A DNA stretch of 57,524 nucleotides from an uncultured Caulobacter sp. (GTDB lineage Bacteria; Pseudomonadota; Alphaproteobacteria; Caulobacterales; Caulobacteraceae): assembly GCF_947036865.1 (NCBI RefSeq), contig NZ_CAMQSF010000022.1, forward strand, positions 1-57,524, written 5' to 3'. Below, piece by piece: positions 16,048-24,594 of this stretch. The position numbers and the translations under genes were made by a program. Below the pieces are notes generated by a model that did not search any database, was not told the DNA's origin, and saw only the letters and a program-made list of their open reading frames with translations. Position 1 is the stretch's first letter. Each line of letters starts with the position of its first letter.

Positions 16048-19005
16048 ATGATCAGCGCTTCGCGCTTGGCGCTCGTCGCCGCCGCCGGCCTTTCGGTCGC
16101 CGCCTGCTCGCACCTTCCCCAGTCCTCCATGCCCTTCATGAAGAAGAAGGGCGAAGCCGCCGCCTCGGCGCCCGCGCCCGCCGGCAAGCCCGGTCCGGCG
16201 CCGAAGATCGCCGAGGCCCCGGCCCTCGCCGGCCCGAAGGTCACCGACCTGAAGCCCGGCCAGTGGGCGCAGGAACTGTCGGATGTCGCCCCCGATCCGG
16301 CCTGGCGCTTCGGCGTGCTGTCCAACGGCATGCGCTACGCCATCCGCAAGAACGCCACCCCGCCCGGCCAGGCCTCGGTGCGCCTGTGGTTCGACGCCGG
16401 CTCGCTGATGGAGGCCGACGATCAGCAGGGCCTGGCCCACTTCCTCGAGCACATGGCCTTCAACGGCTCCAAGAACGTGCCCGAGGGCGAGATGATCAAG
16501 ATCCTGGAGCGCCACGGCCTGGCCTTCGGGGCCGACACCAACGCCTCGACCAGCTGGGACGAGACGATCTACCAGCTCGACCTGCCCAAGACCGACGACG
16601 ACACCGTCGACACCTCGCTGATGCTGCTGCGCGAAGCCGCCGGCGAGCTGACCATCGCCCAGGACGCCGTCGACCGCGAGCGCGGCGTGGTCTTGTCGGA
16701 GGAGCGCACCCGCGACACCCCCGGCTATCGCGTCGCCATCAAGACCCTGTCGGCGCAGATGCAAGGCCAGCTGCCGCCCAAGCGCGTCCCGATCGGCAAG
16801 ACCGAGATCCTGAAGACCGCGCCCGCCCAGCGGATCCGCGACTTCTACGAGGCCTATTACCGGCCCGAGCGCGCCGTGCTGGTGGCGGTCGGCGACTTCG
16901 ACGTCGACGCGATGGAAGCCAAGATCAAGGGCAAGTTCGGAAACTGGGTCGGCAAGGGTCCGGCCGGCAAGGATCCGGACGTCGGTCCCGTGGCCAAGCG
17001 CGGTCCGACCGCCAATCTGATCGTCGAGGCCGGCGCGCCCTGGTCGGTGCAGATGACCTGGCTGCGCAAGCCCGGCGGCCTGATCGAGACCAAGGCCCTC
17101 GACGAGCGCGACACGCTGGAGAATCTGGCCTTCGCCGTGCTGAACCGCCGGATGCAGGCGATCGGCCGCTCGGCCGAGCCGCCGTTCATCGCCGGCGGGG
17201 CCTTCAAGGGCGACCAGTTCGGCGCGGTGCGCGCCACCACCTTCGGCGCCACCGCCCAGCCGGGCCGCTGGCGCGAGGCGATGACCGCCCTGGACACCGA
17301 ACAGCGGCGCGCCGTGCAGTACGGCGTGCGCCAGGACGAACTGGATCGGGAGATCGCCAGCATGCGCGCGGGCCTGGCCGCCGCCGCCGCGGGCGAGGCT
17401 ACCCAGCGCACGCCCAGCCTGGCCAACCAGCTGGTCGGGACCCTGGGCGACGGCGAGGTCGTCACCTCGCCCAGCCAGAACCTGGCGGCCTTCGATGCCC
17501 AGACCAAGGGGCTGACGGCGGATCGGGTCAACGCCGTGCTGAAGAGCGCCTTCGCCGGCTCGGGCCCGCTGATCACCATCGCCGCGCCGGAGACGGTCGA
17601 GGGCGGCGAGCCGGCGATCCTGAAGGCCTACGAGACGCTGAAGGCCCAGCCCGTCACGCCGCCGACCGCGCCGGGCGTGACCGTGTGGCCCTATGCCAGC
17701 TTCGGTCCCGCCGGCAAGATCGCCGAGCGCAAGGAGGTCAGCGATCTGGACGCCGTGTTCGTGCGGTTCGAGAACGGCGTGCGCCTGACCGTCAAGCCGA
17801 CCAAGTTCCGCAACGACCAGGTCGTGGTGAAGGTCCGCGCCGGCCACGGCCTGCTGGACATGCCGTCCGACAAGCAGAGCCCGCTGTGGTCCGGCTCGGC
17901 CTTCATCGAAGGGGGCCTCAAGCAGATCACCGCCCAGGACATGGAGCGGGTGCTGACCGGCAAGATCTGGAACGCCCAGCTGGGCGTCGAGGACGACGCC
18001 TTCACCCTGAACGGCCGCACCCGGCCCGAGGATCTGTCGACCGAGCTGCAGGTGCTGGCCGCCTTCGCCACCGAACCGGGCTGGCGGCCCGAGGCCTTCA
18101 ACCGGGTCAAGACCAGCTACGGCACGCTGCACGACCAGCTGCAGAGCACCACCGGCGGCGTGCTGGGTCGTGATCTGGGCGGTCTGATGCACGGCGGCGA
18201 CCAGCGCTGGACCTTCCCCTCGCGCGAGCAGATCGCCGCCGCCTCGCTGGACCAGCTGAAGACCACGGTCGCCAACCCGCTCTCCAAGGGCGAGCTGGAG
18301 GTGGTGGTCGTCGGCGACACCACGGTCGACAAGGCCATCGCCGCCGTCGCCGAGACCTTCGGCGCCCTCCCCGCGCGGCCCGGCGACACGCCGCTGCCCG
18401 GCGCGGAGAAGGCGCCGTTCCCCGCCCCCTCGGCCGAGCCCGTGCTGCGCACCCACAAGGGCCGCGCGGACCAGGCCGCGCTGTTCATGGCCTGGCGCAC
18501 GGACGACCTGTTCTCGAACCTGCAACGCTCGCGCGACGTCTCGATCCTGGGCCAGGTCGTGCAGCTGCGGCTGATCGACGAACTGCGCGAGAAGCAGGGC
18601 GCGACCTATTCGCCCAACGCCGCCTCGACGGCCAGCGTCGCGTTCAAGAACTGGGGCTATCTGGCCGTCAGCCTGGAGGTCCCGCCCGAGAAGCTGGACG
18701 GCGTGGTCGCCTCGATCCGCAAGATCGCCGCCGACCTGCGCGACAAGCCGGTCTCCGAGGACGAGCTGGAGCGGGCCAAGAAGCCGCGCATCGACGCCAT
18801 CGAGAAGGCCCGGGCGACCAACGAGTACTGGGTCGGCGCGCTGTCGGGCGCCCAGACCGATCCGCGCCTGCTGGACGCGACGCGCTCGGTGCTGGCGGGC
18901 CTGACCCGCGTCACCCCGGCCGACGTCCAGAAGGCGGCCCGCACCTATCTGGCCGACGACAAGTCGTGGCTGCTGCTGGTGAAGCCGGAAGCGGCGGCGA
19001 AGTAG
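16048..19005 (+). CDS. M16-family zinc metallopeptidase (lipoprotein)
   Basis: A 985-residue pitrilysin/insulinase-type peptidase made of two homologous halves. The active first half carries the inverted zinc motif HFLEH (residues 131-135) with a downstream Glu-rich segment ELTIAQDAVDRERGVVLSEE that supplies the third ligand. The second half (EKQGATYSPNA region) is inactive, as usual in the family. The N-terminus MISASRLALVAAAGLSVAACS is a lipoprotein signal with a Cys in the lipobox, so the enzyme is likely anchored in the envelope facing the periplasm. There it would degrade peptides. The start at 16048 was chosen over 15997 because the signal begins there. A strong terminator follows. Confidence 0.92.
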   Translation: MISASRLALVAAAGLSVAACSHLPQSSMPFMKKKGEAAASAPAPAGKPGPAPKIAEAPALAGPKVTDLKPGQWAQELSDVAPDPAWRFGVLSNGMRYAIRKNATPPGQASVRLWFDAGSLMEADDQQGLAHFLEHMAFNGSKNVPEGEMIKILERHGLAFGADTNASTSWDETIYQLDLPKTDDDTVDTSLMLLREAAGELTIAQDAVDRERGVVLSEERTRDTPGYRVAIKTLSAQMQGQLPPKRVPIGKTEILKTAPAQRIRDFYEAYYRPERAVLVAVGDFDVDAMEAKIKGKFGNWVGKGPAGKDPDVGPVAKRGPTANLIVEAGAPWSVQMTWLRKPGGLIETKALDERDTLENLAFAVLNRRMQAIGRSAEPPFIAGGAFKGDQFGAVRATTFGATAQPGRWREAMTALDTEQRRAVQYGVRQDELDREIASMRAGLAAAAAGEATQRTPSLANQLVGTLGDGEVVTSPSQNLAAFDAQTKGLTADRVNAVLKSAFAGSGPLITIAAPETVEGGEPAILKAYETLKAQPVTPPTAPGVTVWPYASFGPAGKIAERKEVSDLDAVFVRFENGVRLTVKPTKFRNDQVVVKVRAGHGLLDMPSDKQSPLWSGSAFIEGGLKQITAQDMERVLTGKIWNAQLGVEDDAFTLNGRTRPEDLSTELQVLAAFATEPGWRPEAFNRVKTSYGTLHDQLQSTTGGVLGRDLGGLMHGGDQRWTFPSREQIAAASLDQLKTTVANPLSKGELEVVVVGDTTVDKAIAAVAETFGALPARPGDTPLPGAEKAPFPAPSAEPVLRTHKGRADQAALFMAWRTDDLFSNLQRSRDVSILGQVVQLRLIDELREKQGATYSPNAASTASVAFKNWGYLAVSLEVPPEKLDGVVASIRKIAADLRDKPVSEDELERAKKPRIDAIEKARATNEYWVGALSGAQTDPRLLDATRSVLAGLTRVTPADVQKAARTYLADDKSWLLLVKPEAAAK

Positions 19006-19015
19006 CCGCCCAGCA

Positions 19016-19045
19016 AAAAGGCCCTCCCGACCGGGAGGGCCTTTT
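19016..19045 (+). terminator. Rho-independent terminator after the M16 peptidase gene
   Basis: A perfect hairpin (arms GGCCCTCCC and GGGAGGGCC, loop GACC) is flanked by A4 and T4 runs, which makes it usable in both directions. It lies 11 bases after the M16 stop codon. The convergent Gly/Asn-rich protein gene ends 150 bases further on. Confidence 0.92.
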
Positions 19046-19060
19046 CTCATTCCATCCGAT

Positions 19061-19180
19061 CTCCCCCGGCGAACGCCGGGGCCCAGATGGAAAAGCGCTG
19101 GCGGGGGCTCTATGCGCGCCGTGTTCTTCCCGTCATCCCCAGCGCCATGAGGCTGGGTCCCGGCGTTCGCCGGGAAAACG
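19061..19180. repeat. Intergenic palindromic repeat element
   Basis: Two outer blocks around 19063-19085 and 19153-19175 are near-perfect inverted copies. Each is itself palindromic (CGGCGAACGCCG and CGGCGTTCGCCG). The core CCGGCGAACGCCGGG-ACCCAG is the kind of dispersed intergenic element seen many times in Caulobacter and other alphaproteobacterial genomes. It lies between convergent genes, after the terminator. It encodes nothing. Confidence 0.75.
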
Positions 19181-19194
19181 GGCCGGGTTGGGCT

Positions 19195-20139
19195 CTAGTA
19201 AACCACCCCGCCCACGCCGCCATCCAGGCTGAAGCTGGTGGTCAGGCTCTGGCGTTCCTGCACCACCTCGTCGCGATAGGCGGTGTAGGTCTCGGTGGTG
19301 ATGATGGTCAGGATCTTCACCCCCGCCCCGAAGCGGCGCAGCAGCGACCGCTCGTTGCAGTCGCGGGCCGGGCGCTGCGGGCGGCAGGCCAGCGTGGCTT
19401 GGCCCGGACCCTGGCCGCGCATGTGATAGAGCGCCTCGTTCTTCTGGCAGATGAAGGTCTGGCCCGCGCCGCCGGTCGAGATGTCGATCTGGCCGGCGTA
19501 TTCGGCCACGACGTACTGCATGCGCGAGCCGGCGATGCAGCGATAGAGCTCGCCGTCATAGGCCTCGTCGATGTCGCGGTCCGGGGTGACCTGCGAGGCC
19601 GGGTGCGGCACGTCGCGATCGTCCAGGCACACGGCGCGGACGATGACCCGGCGGGTCTTGGTGCGGGTGGCGAGATACGACTCGCGCCGGCGGGTCTCGC
19701 CGCCCTCGACGTTGAGGCCCTGGATGTAGCCGCTGGCCATCGGGCCGGAATAGTAGCCGCCGTGGCCGCCGCCGCCGAAATAGTTTGTCACGCCCCCCGC
19801 CGAGCCGGCCAGAGAGCCGCCGCTGGCGTTCGCGCTGGAGCTCGCGCCCGAATTGGCCACGGCCGAGACGTTCGAATTGGCGTTCACGATCACGGTGGCG
19901 CCGATGTTCACATTGACGCCGGGGATGTTCACGTTGTGACCGCCGCCACCGCCGCCGCCGCAGCAGCCGGTCGGCGGCGCCGGAGGCTTGGGCGGAGGCG
20001 GAGGGGGCTGGCAGCACACCGGGGGCGTCGGCGGGCAGCCGCTGGTGCAGGCCATGGCCACGCCGCCGACCACCAGGCCGCCGACGAGCGCGCCAACGGC
20101 GATCAGCAGCGCGCGCATGTTCAGTTTCGGCGCCTTCAT
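19195..20139 (-). CDS. Exported Gly/Asn/Pro-rich surface-type protein
   Basis: A 314-residue protein with an N-terminal membrane or signal segment (MRALLIAVGALVGGLVVGGVAMA). A Cys-Pro-rich stretch follows (CTSGCPPTPPVCC, then six prolines), then seven glycines and an Asn/Val segment VNIPGVNVNIGATVIVNANSN. The C-terminal 160 residues are less biased and contain six cysteines. The Asn/Val-rich part looks like a short beta-stacked or curlin-like fibre segment, comparable in flavour to HfaA. I do not recognise a family. The ATG at 20139 was chosen because AAGGGAA precedes it and the signal starts there. The gene is divergent from the PAS protein gene. Confidence 0.75.
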   Translation of the reverse strand: MKAPKLNMRALLIAVGALVGGLVVGGVAMACTSGCPPTPPVCCQPPPPPPKPPAPPTGCCGGGGGGGHNVNIPGVNVNIGATVIVNANSNVSAVANSGASSSANASGGSLAGSAGGVTNYFGGGGHGGYYSGPMASGYIQGLNVEGGETRRRESYLATRTKTRRVIVRAVCLDDRDVPHPASQVTPDRDIDEAYDGELYRCIAGSRMQYVVAEYAGQIDISTGGAGQTFICQKNEALYHMRGQGPGQATLACRPQRPARDCNERSLLRRFGAGVKILTIITTETYTAYRDEVVQERQSLTTSFSLDGGVGGVVY

Positions 20140-20315
20140 CCGGCGGTTCCCTTCAGCTCGGGTCGTTCCGCTTCGCGTTAAGCAAGAATCGGGCCGCGCC
20201 GGCCGCTCCGCCCTGGTTTTGCGCCAGAATGGGACGACGAGGCCTCTGGCCCGGTTCTCCCAGCAAGGCCCGTGCGGTCGAAAACAGCCGCGACAGGACC
20301 CGCCAGGGGACGACG

Positions 20316-20861
20316 ATGTTCCATCCAAGCACGGAACGGTTGATAGACTATTGGCGCGACAAGAAGGGTGAATCGGCCCTGCCGCGCCGGGCCGACATCG
20401 ATCCGAGCCAGTTCCTGGAGCTCTTGCCGCAGGTGTTCATCCTGGGGCGTGACGGCGGCAAGCTGCCCTTCCGGCTGGCCGGCGGCTTCGTCACCGACCT
20501 GCACGCCCGCGACCTGCGCGGCCACGACGCCCTGTCGCTGTGGGCCCTGTCGCACCGCCTGGAGCTGAAGAGCGCCCTGGATGTCGCCCGCAAGCGCCGC
20601 ACGCCGGTGGTGGTCACCGCCGATATCCGCGCGCACGGCGTGCCGTCGGTAGGCATGGAGGTGCTGTTCGCCCCGCTGCGCGGCGCCTCGGGCGAGACCG
20701 ATCGCTTCCTGGGCCTCTACCAGCCCACCGCGATGATGGCGCGCCTGATGGGCCGTCCCGCCTACGAGCTGGGCCTGCGCGAGATCAAGCCGCTCGGCGA
20801 CGACAACCGCGACATGCCCCGCCTGCGGCTGGCCACGCTGGACGGGCGGCGGATCGCTTAG
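20316..20861 (+). CDS. Single-domain PAS protein (PAS_5/DUF1457-like)
   Basis: A 181-residue soluble protein. It starts with FHPSTERLIDYWRDKKG, followed by the ALPRRADIDPSQFLELLPQVFIL segment. That arrangement is typical of alphaproteobacterial PAS_5 (DUF1457) proteins, which consist of one PAS fold and no enzymatic output domain. Caulobacter has related single-PAS regulators of cell-cycle signalling, such as MopJ, but orthology cannot be claimed here. The ATG at 20316 follows GGGGAC at a good distance. It is divergent from the Gly/Asn-rich gene (176-base gap) and convergent with the GMC oxidoreductase gene, with only 3 bases between stops. Confidence 0.78.
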   Translation: MFHPSTERLIDYWRDKKGESALPRRADIDPSQFLELLPQVFILGRDGGKLPFRLAGGFVTDLHARDLRGHDALSLWALSHRLELKSALDVARKRRTPVVVTADIRAHGVPSVGMEVLFAPLRGASGETDRFLGLYQPTAMMARLMGRPAYELGLREIKPLGDDNRDMPRLRLATLDGRRIA

Positions 20862-20864
20862 CTC

Positions 20865-22532
20865 CTACTCCGCCGCCACCGCGTGCTCGTCGCCGAACAC
20901 CGGGACGTCCAGCGGCGCCAGGGTCGCCTTGCCGCGGATCAGGTCCGACGCGCGTTCGGCGATCATGATGGTCGGGGCGTTGGTGTTGCCGCCCACCAGG
21001 GTCGGCATCACCGAGGCGTCGATCACGCGCAGGCCCGAGAGTCCCTGCACGCGCAGCTGGTCGTCGACCACCGCCAGCGGGTCGCCGGCCACGCCCATCC
21101 GGCAGGTGCCGACCGGGTGATAGATCGTCTCGGCCTTGGCGCGGATCCAGGCGTCGAGGTCGGCGTCGCTGCGAACGTCGGCGCCCGGCGCGTATTCGGC
21201 GTCGCGATAGGGATCGAAGGCCGCCTGGGCCACGGTCTCGCGGGCGATGCGCACGCCCTCGCGGATCGCGCGGCGGTCCTCGTCCGTCGACAGATAGTTG
21301 GCCAGGATGGTCGGATCGTCGAACGGATCGGCCGAGCGCAGCCCGACCTTGCCGCGGCTTTCCGGCCGCAGCTGGCAGACGTGCAGGGTGAAGCCGTCCT
21401 TCTCGACCACGACCTTGCCGTGGTCCTGCATGATCGCCAGCACGCCGTGGATCTGCAGGTCGGGACGGTCGAGGTCGGGGCGCGACTTCAGGAACGCGCC
21501 GCTCTCCAGGAACTGCTGCCGGCCCAGGCCCTTGCCGAACAGCATGTAGTTGAGGCCGACGCCCAGCTTGTTGAGCCCCTTGTTGGCCGAGTAGGCGGTC
21601 TTCAGGTTCTTGCTGGTCCACGAGACGCAGACGTCCAGGTGGTCCTGAAGATTGGCCCCAACGCCCTTGGACTCGTGGACCACCGCGATCCCCTGGGCCC
21701 GCAGGTCCTCCGGCGCGCCGATGCCCGACAGCTGCAGGATGTGCGGCGACTGCACCGCCCCGGCGCTCAGCAGCACCTCGGCGTCGGCGTGGGCGACCAT
21801 CTTCTCCGCGCCCTTGCCGACCACGTATTCCACGCTGACCGCCCGGCCTTTCTCGACGAGGATGCGGGTGGTCCGCGCCTCGGTCACGCAGGTCAGGTTC
21901 GGACGCGACAGGGCCGCCGTCAGATAGGCCATGGCCGCGCTCCAGCGCTTGCCGTCGCGGATGGTCAGGTCGTAGGGCCCGAAGCCCTCCTGCTGGAAGC
22001 CATTGAAATCGCGCGTAGTCTTGTGACCCGCCTGGCGGCCGGCCTCGATCAGCGTGCGATAGAAGGGGTTATCGCTCTCGCCCTTGGAGACGTGCAGCGG
22101 CCCCTTGTCGCCGTGATAGGCGTCGCCGCCGCCGTGGTGTGTTTCCGAGCGTTTGAAGTACGGCAGCACCTCGGCATAGGACCAGCCCGACAGGCCCATC
22201 TGCCGCCACTGGTCGTAGTCGCGCGCGTGGCCGCGGATATAGATCATGCCGTTGATCGCCGAGCTGCCGCCCAGGCCCTTGCCGCGCGGCCACCAGAGCT
22301 TGCGATTGTCGAGGTTCGGCTCGGCCTCGGTCCAGAAGCCCCAGTTCTGCTCGCCCTTGGCCTTGATCAGCTCGCCGACGCCGGCGGGCATCCTGACCAG
22401 CACCGAGCTGTTCTTGCCGCCGGCTTCCAGCAGCAGGACCTTGATGTTCGGATCCTCGGTCAGACGAGCCGCCAGCACGCAGCCGGCCGAACCCGCGCCG
22501 ATGACGACGTAATCATAGCGTTCGCTGGCCAT
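20865..22532 (-). CDS. GMC-family FAD-dependent oxidoreductase (choline dehydrogenase-like)
   Basis: A 555-residue flavoprotein. It has the N-terminal dinucleotide motif VVIGAGSAGCVLAARL, the GMC signature GKGLGGSSAINGMIYIRG (about residue 80), the second GMC signature GAVQSPHILQLSGIG, and the catalytic C-terminal pair in YHPVGTCRMG (His) and VGGNTNAPTIMIAE (Asn). The family oxidises alcohols (choline, alkanols, polyethylene glycol), and the substrate cannot be read from the sequence. No betB or betI neighbour is present, so a true BetA role is unlikely. The ATG at 22532 begins the conserved YDYVVIGAG region. An alternative start at 22562 would add 10 residues. Confidence 0.9.
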   Translation of the reverse strand: MASERYDYVVIGAGSAGCVLAARLTEDPNIKVLLLEAGGKNSSVLVRMPAGVGELIKAKGEQNWGFWTEAEPNLDNRKLWWPRGKGLGGSSAINGMIYIRGHARDYDQWRQMGLSGWSYAEVLPYFKRSETHHGGGDAYHGDKGPLHVSKGESDNPFYRTLIEAGRQAGHKTTRDFNGFQQEGFGPYDLTIRDGKRWSAAMAYLTAALSRPNLTCVTEARTTRILVEKGRAVSVEYVVGKGAEKMVAHADAEVLLSAGAVQSPHILQLSGIGAPEDLRAQGIAVVHESKGVGANLQDHLDVCVSWTSKNLKTAYSANKGLNKLGVGLNYMLFGKGLGRQQFLESGAFLKSRPDLDRPDLQIHGVLAIMQDHGKVVVEKDGFTLHVCQLRPESRGKVGLRSADPFDDPTILANYLSTDEDRRAIREGVRIARETVAQAAFDPYRDAEYAPGADVRSDADLDAWIRAKAETIYHPVGTCRMGVAGDPLAVVDDQLRVQGLSGLRVIDASVMPTLVGGNTNAPTIMIAERASDLIRGKATLAPLDVPVFGDEHAVAAE

Positions 22533-22855
22533 GGCCTGACGCCCTCCCTCGAAGGTTATCATTGTTAAGGCAGAGAGTGATCCGCCTTTCGCGCTTTCGC
22601 AAGGCCGGCGTGGGCGCGCGCGGCCAAAGTGACCGCCGGCGCGAACCAGCGGGTTTTCACCCTTCCCGATTTCGTTTAAGTACGACTATAGGATGAAAAT
22701 TGGCTTCACTCGCCTTTTCTCATCTCGCCGCGGGCCATGCGCCGCGCGGCGGATGCTCCTCGCGCCGACGTGCCCCGCGCGAGGGGCGGGAGCGCCGCCT
22801 TGCATCCCCCCAAGCAGGCGGGCGGCGCTCCCTGACCCTTGGGCGGTGCGCCCAG
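22533..22855. other. Intergenic region with a strong hairpin
   Basis: This 323-base stretch between two minus-strand genes has no convincing ORF. It holds a perfect 12-base inverted repeat (22788-22799 and 22821-22832) downstream of the gamma-carbonic-anhydrase gene. The repeat has no T-run, so it is a possible but unproven terminator or a structured repeat. The promoter of the GMC gene should lie in the right-hand part, but I see no clear consensus. Confidence 0.5.
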
Positions 22856-23389
22856 CTACGCCGCCACCGGCCGCAGGTCCCGCGCGTAGCGTTTCCAGTT
22901 CTCGACATAGTGGAGGGCCGAGGCTTGCAGGATCATGGCGTGCTGCTCGCCGATCTCGCGGACCACCTTGCCGGGCGCGCCCATCACCATCGAATTGTCG
23001 GGGATCTCCTTGCCCTCGGTGATCAGGGCGCCGGCGCCGATCAGGCAGTTCCTTCCGATCCGCGCGCCGTTCAACACGATCGCGCCGATGCCGATCAGCG
23101 AACCGTCGCCGATCGTGCAGCCATGCAGCATCACCATGTGACCAACGGTCACATTCATCCCGATCGTCAAAGGCGCGCCAAGATCAGTGTGGAGCACCGA
23201 TCCGTCCTGGATGTTGCTGTTTTCTCCGATCGTGATCGGATCGTTGTCGCCACGCGCGACGGCGCCCCACCAAATACTGGCGTTGTTCTTGAGAATCACA
23301 TTGCCCATCACGCTGGCCGTGGGCGCGATCCAGTATTCGCCTTGCGGGGGCAACGTCGGCGTCACGGCGCCCAGGGAATAGACAGTCAT
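22856..23389 (-). CDS. Gamma-class carbonic anhydrase family protein
   Basis: A 177-residue left-handed beta-helix protein with hexapeptide repeats (for example [18 protein letters not shown] and [26 protein letters not shown]). Zinc-type histidines occupy the positions expected for gamma carbonic anhydrases, with one His in SVLHTD and two in VGHMVMLHG. Such proteins (YrdA/PaaY/CaiE group) are trimeric and often of uncertain activity. The C-terminal [15 protein letters not shown] is the usual tail helix. ATG 23389 was preferred to 23443 because family similarity begins at [10 protein letters not shown]. Confidence 0.9.
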   Translation of the reverse strand: MTVYSLGAVTPTLPPQGEYWIAPTASVMGNVILKNNASIWWGAVARGDNDPITIGENSNIQDGSVLHTDLGAPLTIGMNVTVGHMVMLHGCTIGDGSLIGIGAIVLNGARIGRNCLIGAGALITEGKEIPDNSMVMGAPGKVVREIGEQHAMILQASALHYVENWKRYARDLRPVAA

Positions 23390-23704
23390 CCGTATGCCTC
23401 GTTTTCTTATGCGCGATTTTCCGGTTAACCACCTGGAAAGCACGTTCCGGCATTGTAGTCAGGCGATTCGAGAGGGAACATTCCTTCAGCGGGAATCATT
23501 CTTCTCTCGTTCGGGCCGGGGGCGACCTCAAGCCAACGGCTCACCCGCTGACGAAGACGAGGTGTCGCACTTGGCGTTTCGGCGTACCGCATCTCCCGGA
23601 CCTTCCCCTCGCGGAAGCGATCCCGAGCCGCCTCGCCGCGCATCCGACTTCGTTTTTATCCCGCTCCCCGATCAGGACGACGCCTTTTGGCCTCGTCCTT
23701 TTTT
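23390..23704 (+). other. Long phoH leader or small-RNA candidate ending in a terminator
   Basis: These 315 bases precede phoH and contain no good ORF. Several GC-rich complementary segments, such as TTCC-cctcgc-GGAA near 23605, suggest a structured transcript. It ends in an intrinsic terminator at 23674-23704. The region could be a stand-alone small RNA (6S-like length would fit roughly 23500-23660) or a regulated leader of phoH. I could not match it to a known family by eye. Confidence 0.4.
23674..23704 (+). terminator. Intrinsic terminator just upstream of phoH
   Basis: Arms AGGACGA (23674-23680) and TCGTCCT (23693-23699) enclose an inner GCC-TTTT-GGC hairpin and run into T6. The terminator ends only 12 bases before the phoH Shine-Dalgarno GGAGG (23716-23720). 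It therefore either ends an upstream small transcript or attenuates phoH. Confidence 0.85.
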
Positions 23705-23725
23705 ATTGCCCTCATGGAGGCTTTA

Positions 23726-24502
23726 ATGACCAAGCGAGCCCTGAAGCGGATGGCGCGTGAAGGCGCCTACGAGACGACCTACGACGACGCCAAGGTGCGC
23801 CGCCTGCCGGTCGATCACCGCGGCGGCTGGTCGCCCCTCGGCGACGACGATGGGGCCAGGGGCGAGAGTCGGGATCAGAGCTATCTGAAGACCATAAAAC
23901 CGAAATCGCCGGGCCAGGCTCAGTTGATGGAAGCCATCGACGAAAAGAACCTGGTCATGGCCCTGGGTCCGGCCGGCACCGGCAAGACCTACATCGCCAT
24001 CTCCAAGGCCGTGGAGGCGCTGGAGGCCGGCCGCGTCAGCCGCATCGTCCTGTCCCGCCCCGCCGTCGAGGCCGGCGAGTCGATCGGCTATCTGCCGGGC
24101 GACATGGAAGACAAGCTGGCCCCCTATCTGCGCCCGCTCTACGACGCCCTGACCGATCGCCTGTCGGTCAAGCGCATGCGGGCTCTGATGGCCGAGGGCG
24201 CGATCGAGATCGCCCCGGTCGGGTTCATGCGCGGCCGCACCCTGAACAACGCCTTCGTGGTGATCGACGAGGCCCAGAACTGCACCTACATGCAACTGAA
24301 GATGCTGCTGACGCGCCTGGGCTGGCACTCGACCATGGTGGTCACGGGCGACCCGAACCAGTCGGACCTGCTGCCGGGCATCTCGGGCCTGGCCGACGTC
24401 GCCGCCCGCTTCGAGGACGTGGCCAACATCGCCGTCGTCCGCCTGGCCGACCGCGACATCGTCCGCCACCCGCTGGTCGCGGAGATGCTGGGCGTTCTCT
24501 GA
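23726..24502 (+). CDS. phoH: PhoH-family P-loop ATPase
   Basis: A 258-residue cytoplasmic ATPase related to the helicase core. It has Walker A GPAGTGKT (about residue 76), the PhoH pattern IVLSRPAVEAGESIGYLPGDMEDKL, Walker B VVIDEAQNC and motif III-like VVTGDPNQSDL. The family is linked to phosphate starvation and to RNA metabolism through the YbeZ-YbeY association. This version is shorter than YbeZ (about 350 residues) and lacks its extended N-terminus and the adjacent ybeY, so it is the compact stand-alone PhoH type. GGAGG lies 6 bases before the ATG. The terminator directly upstream makes its regulation unusual. Confidence 0.9.
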   Translation: MTKRALKRMAREGAYETTYDDAKVRRLPVDHRGGWSPLGDDDGARGESRDQSYLKTIKPKSPGQAQLMEAIDEKNLVMALGPAGTGKTYIAISKAVEALEAGRVSRIVLSRPAVEAGESIGYLPGDMEDKLAPYLRPLYDALTDRLSVKRMRALMAEGAIEIAPVGFMRGRTLNNAFVVIDEAQNCTYMQLKMLLTRLGWHSTMVVTGDPNQSDLLPGISGLADVAARFEDVANIAVVRLADRDIVRHPLVAEMLGVL

Positions 24503-24543
24503 GCGTTTTCGCCGGAGCGCTCGCACTGAAGACTTGAGTTAGG

Positions 24544-24583
24544 GGCGGTCGGACGTGCAAGGTCCGGCCGCCTTAACTTTTTT
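24544..24583 (+). terminator. Intrinsic terminator between phoH and the OPT transporter gene
   Basis: An 11-base-pair stem (24544-24554 with 24562-24572, one G-T pair, loop of seven bases) is followed by TTAACTTTTTT. It separates phoH from the OPT gene, whose ATG lies 12 bases further on. Confidence 0.85.
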
Positions 24584-24594
24584 CGGACACCTTC

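Noticed and set aside
14836..19050. A 1404-residue minus-strand frame opposite the DUF2336 and M16 genes
   Set aside because: Same shadow composition as other antisense frames. The plus-strand genes there have clear family motifs.
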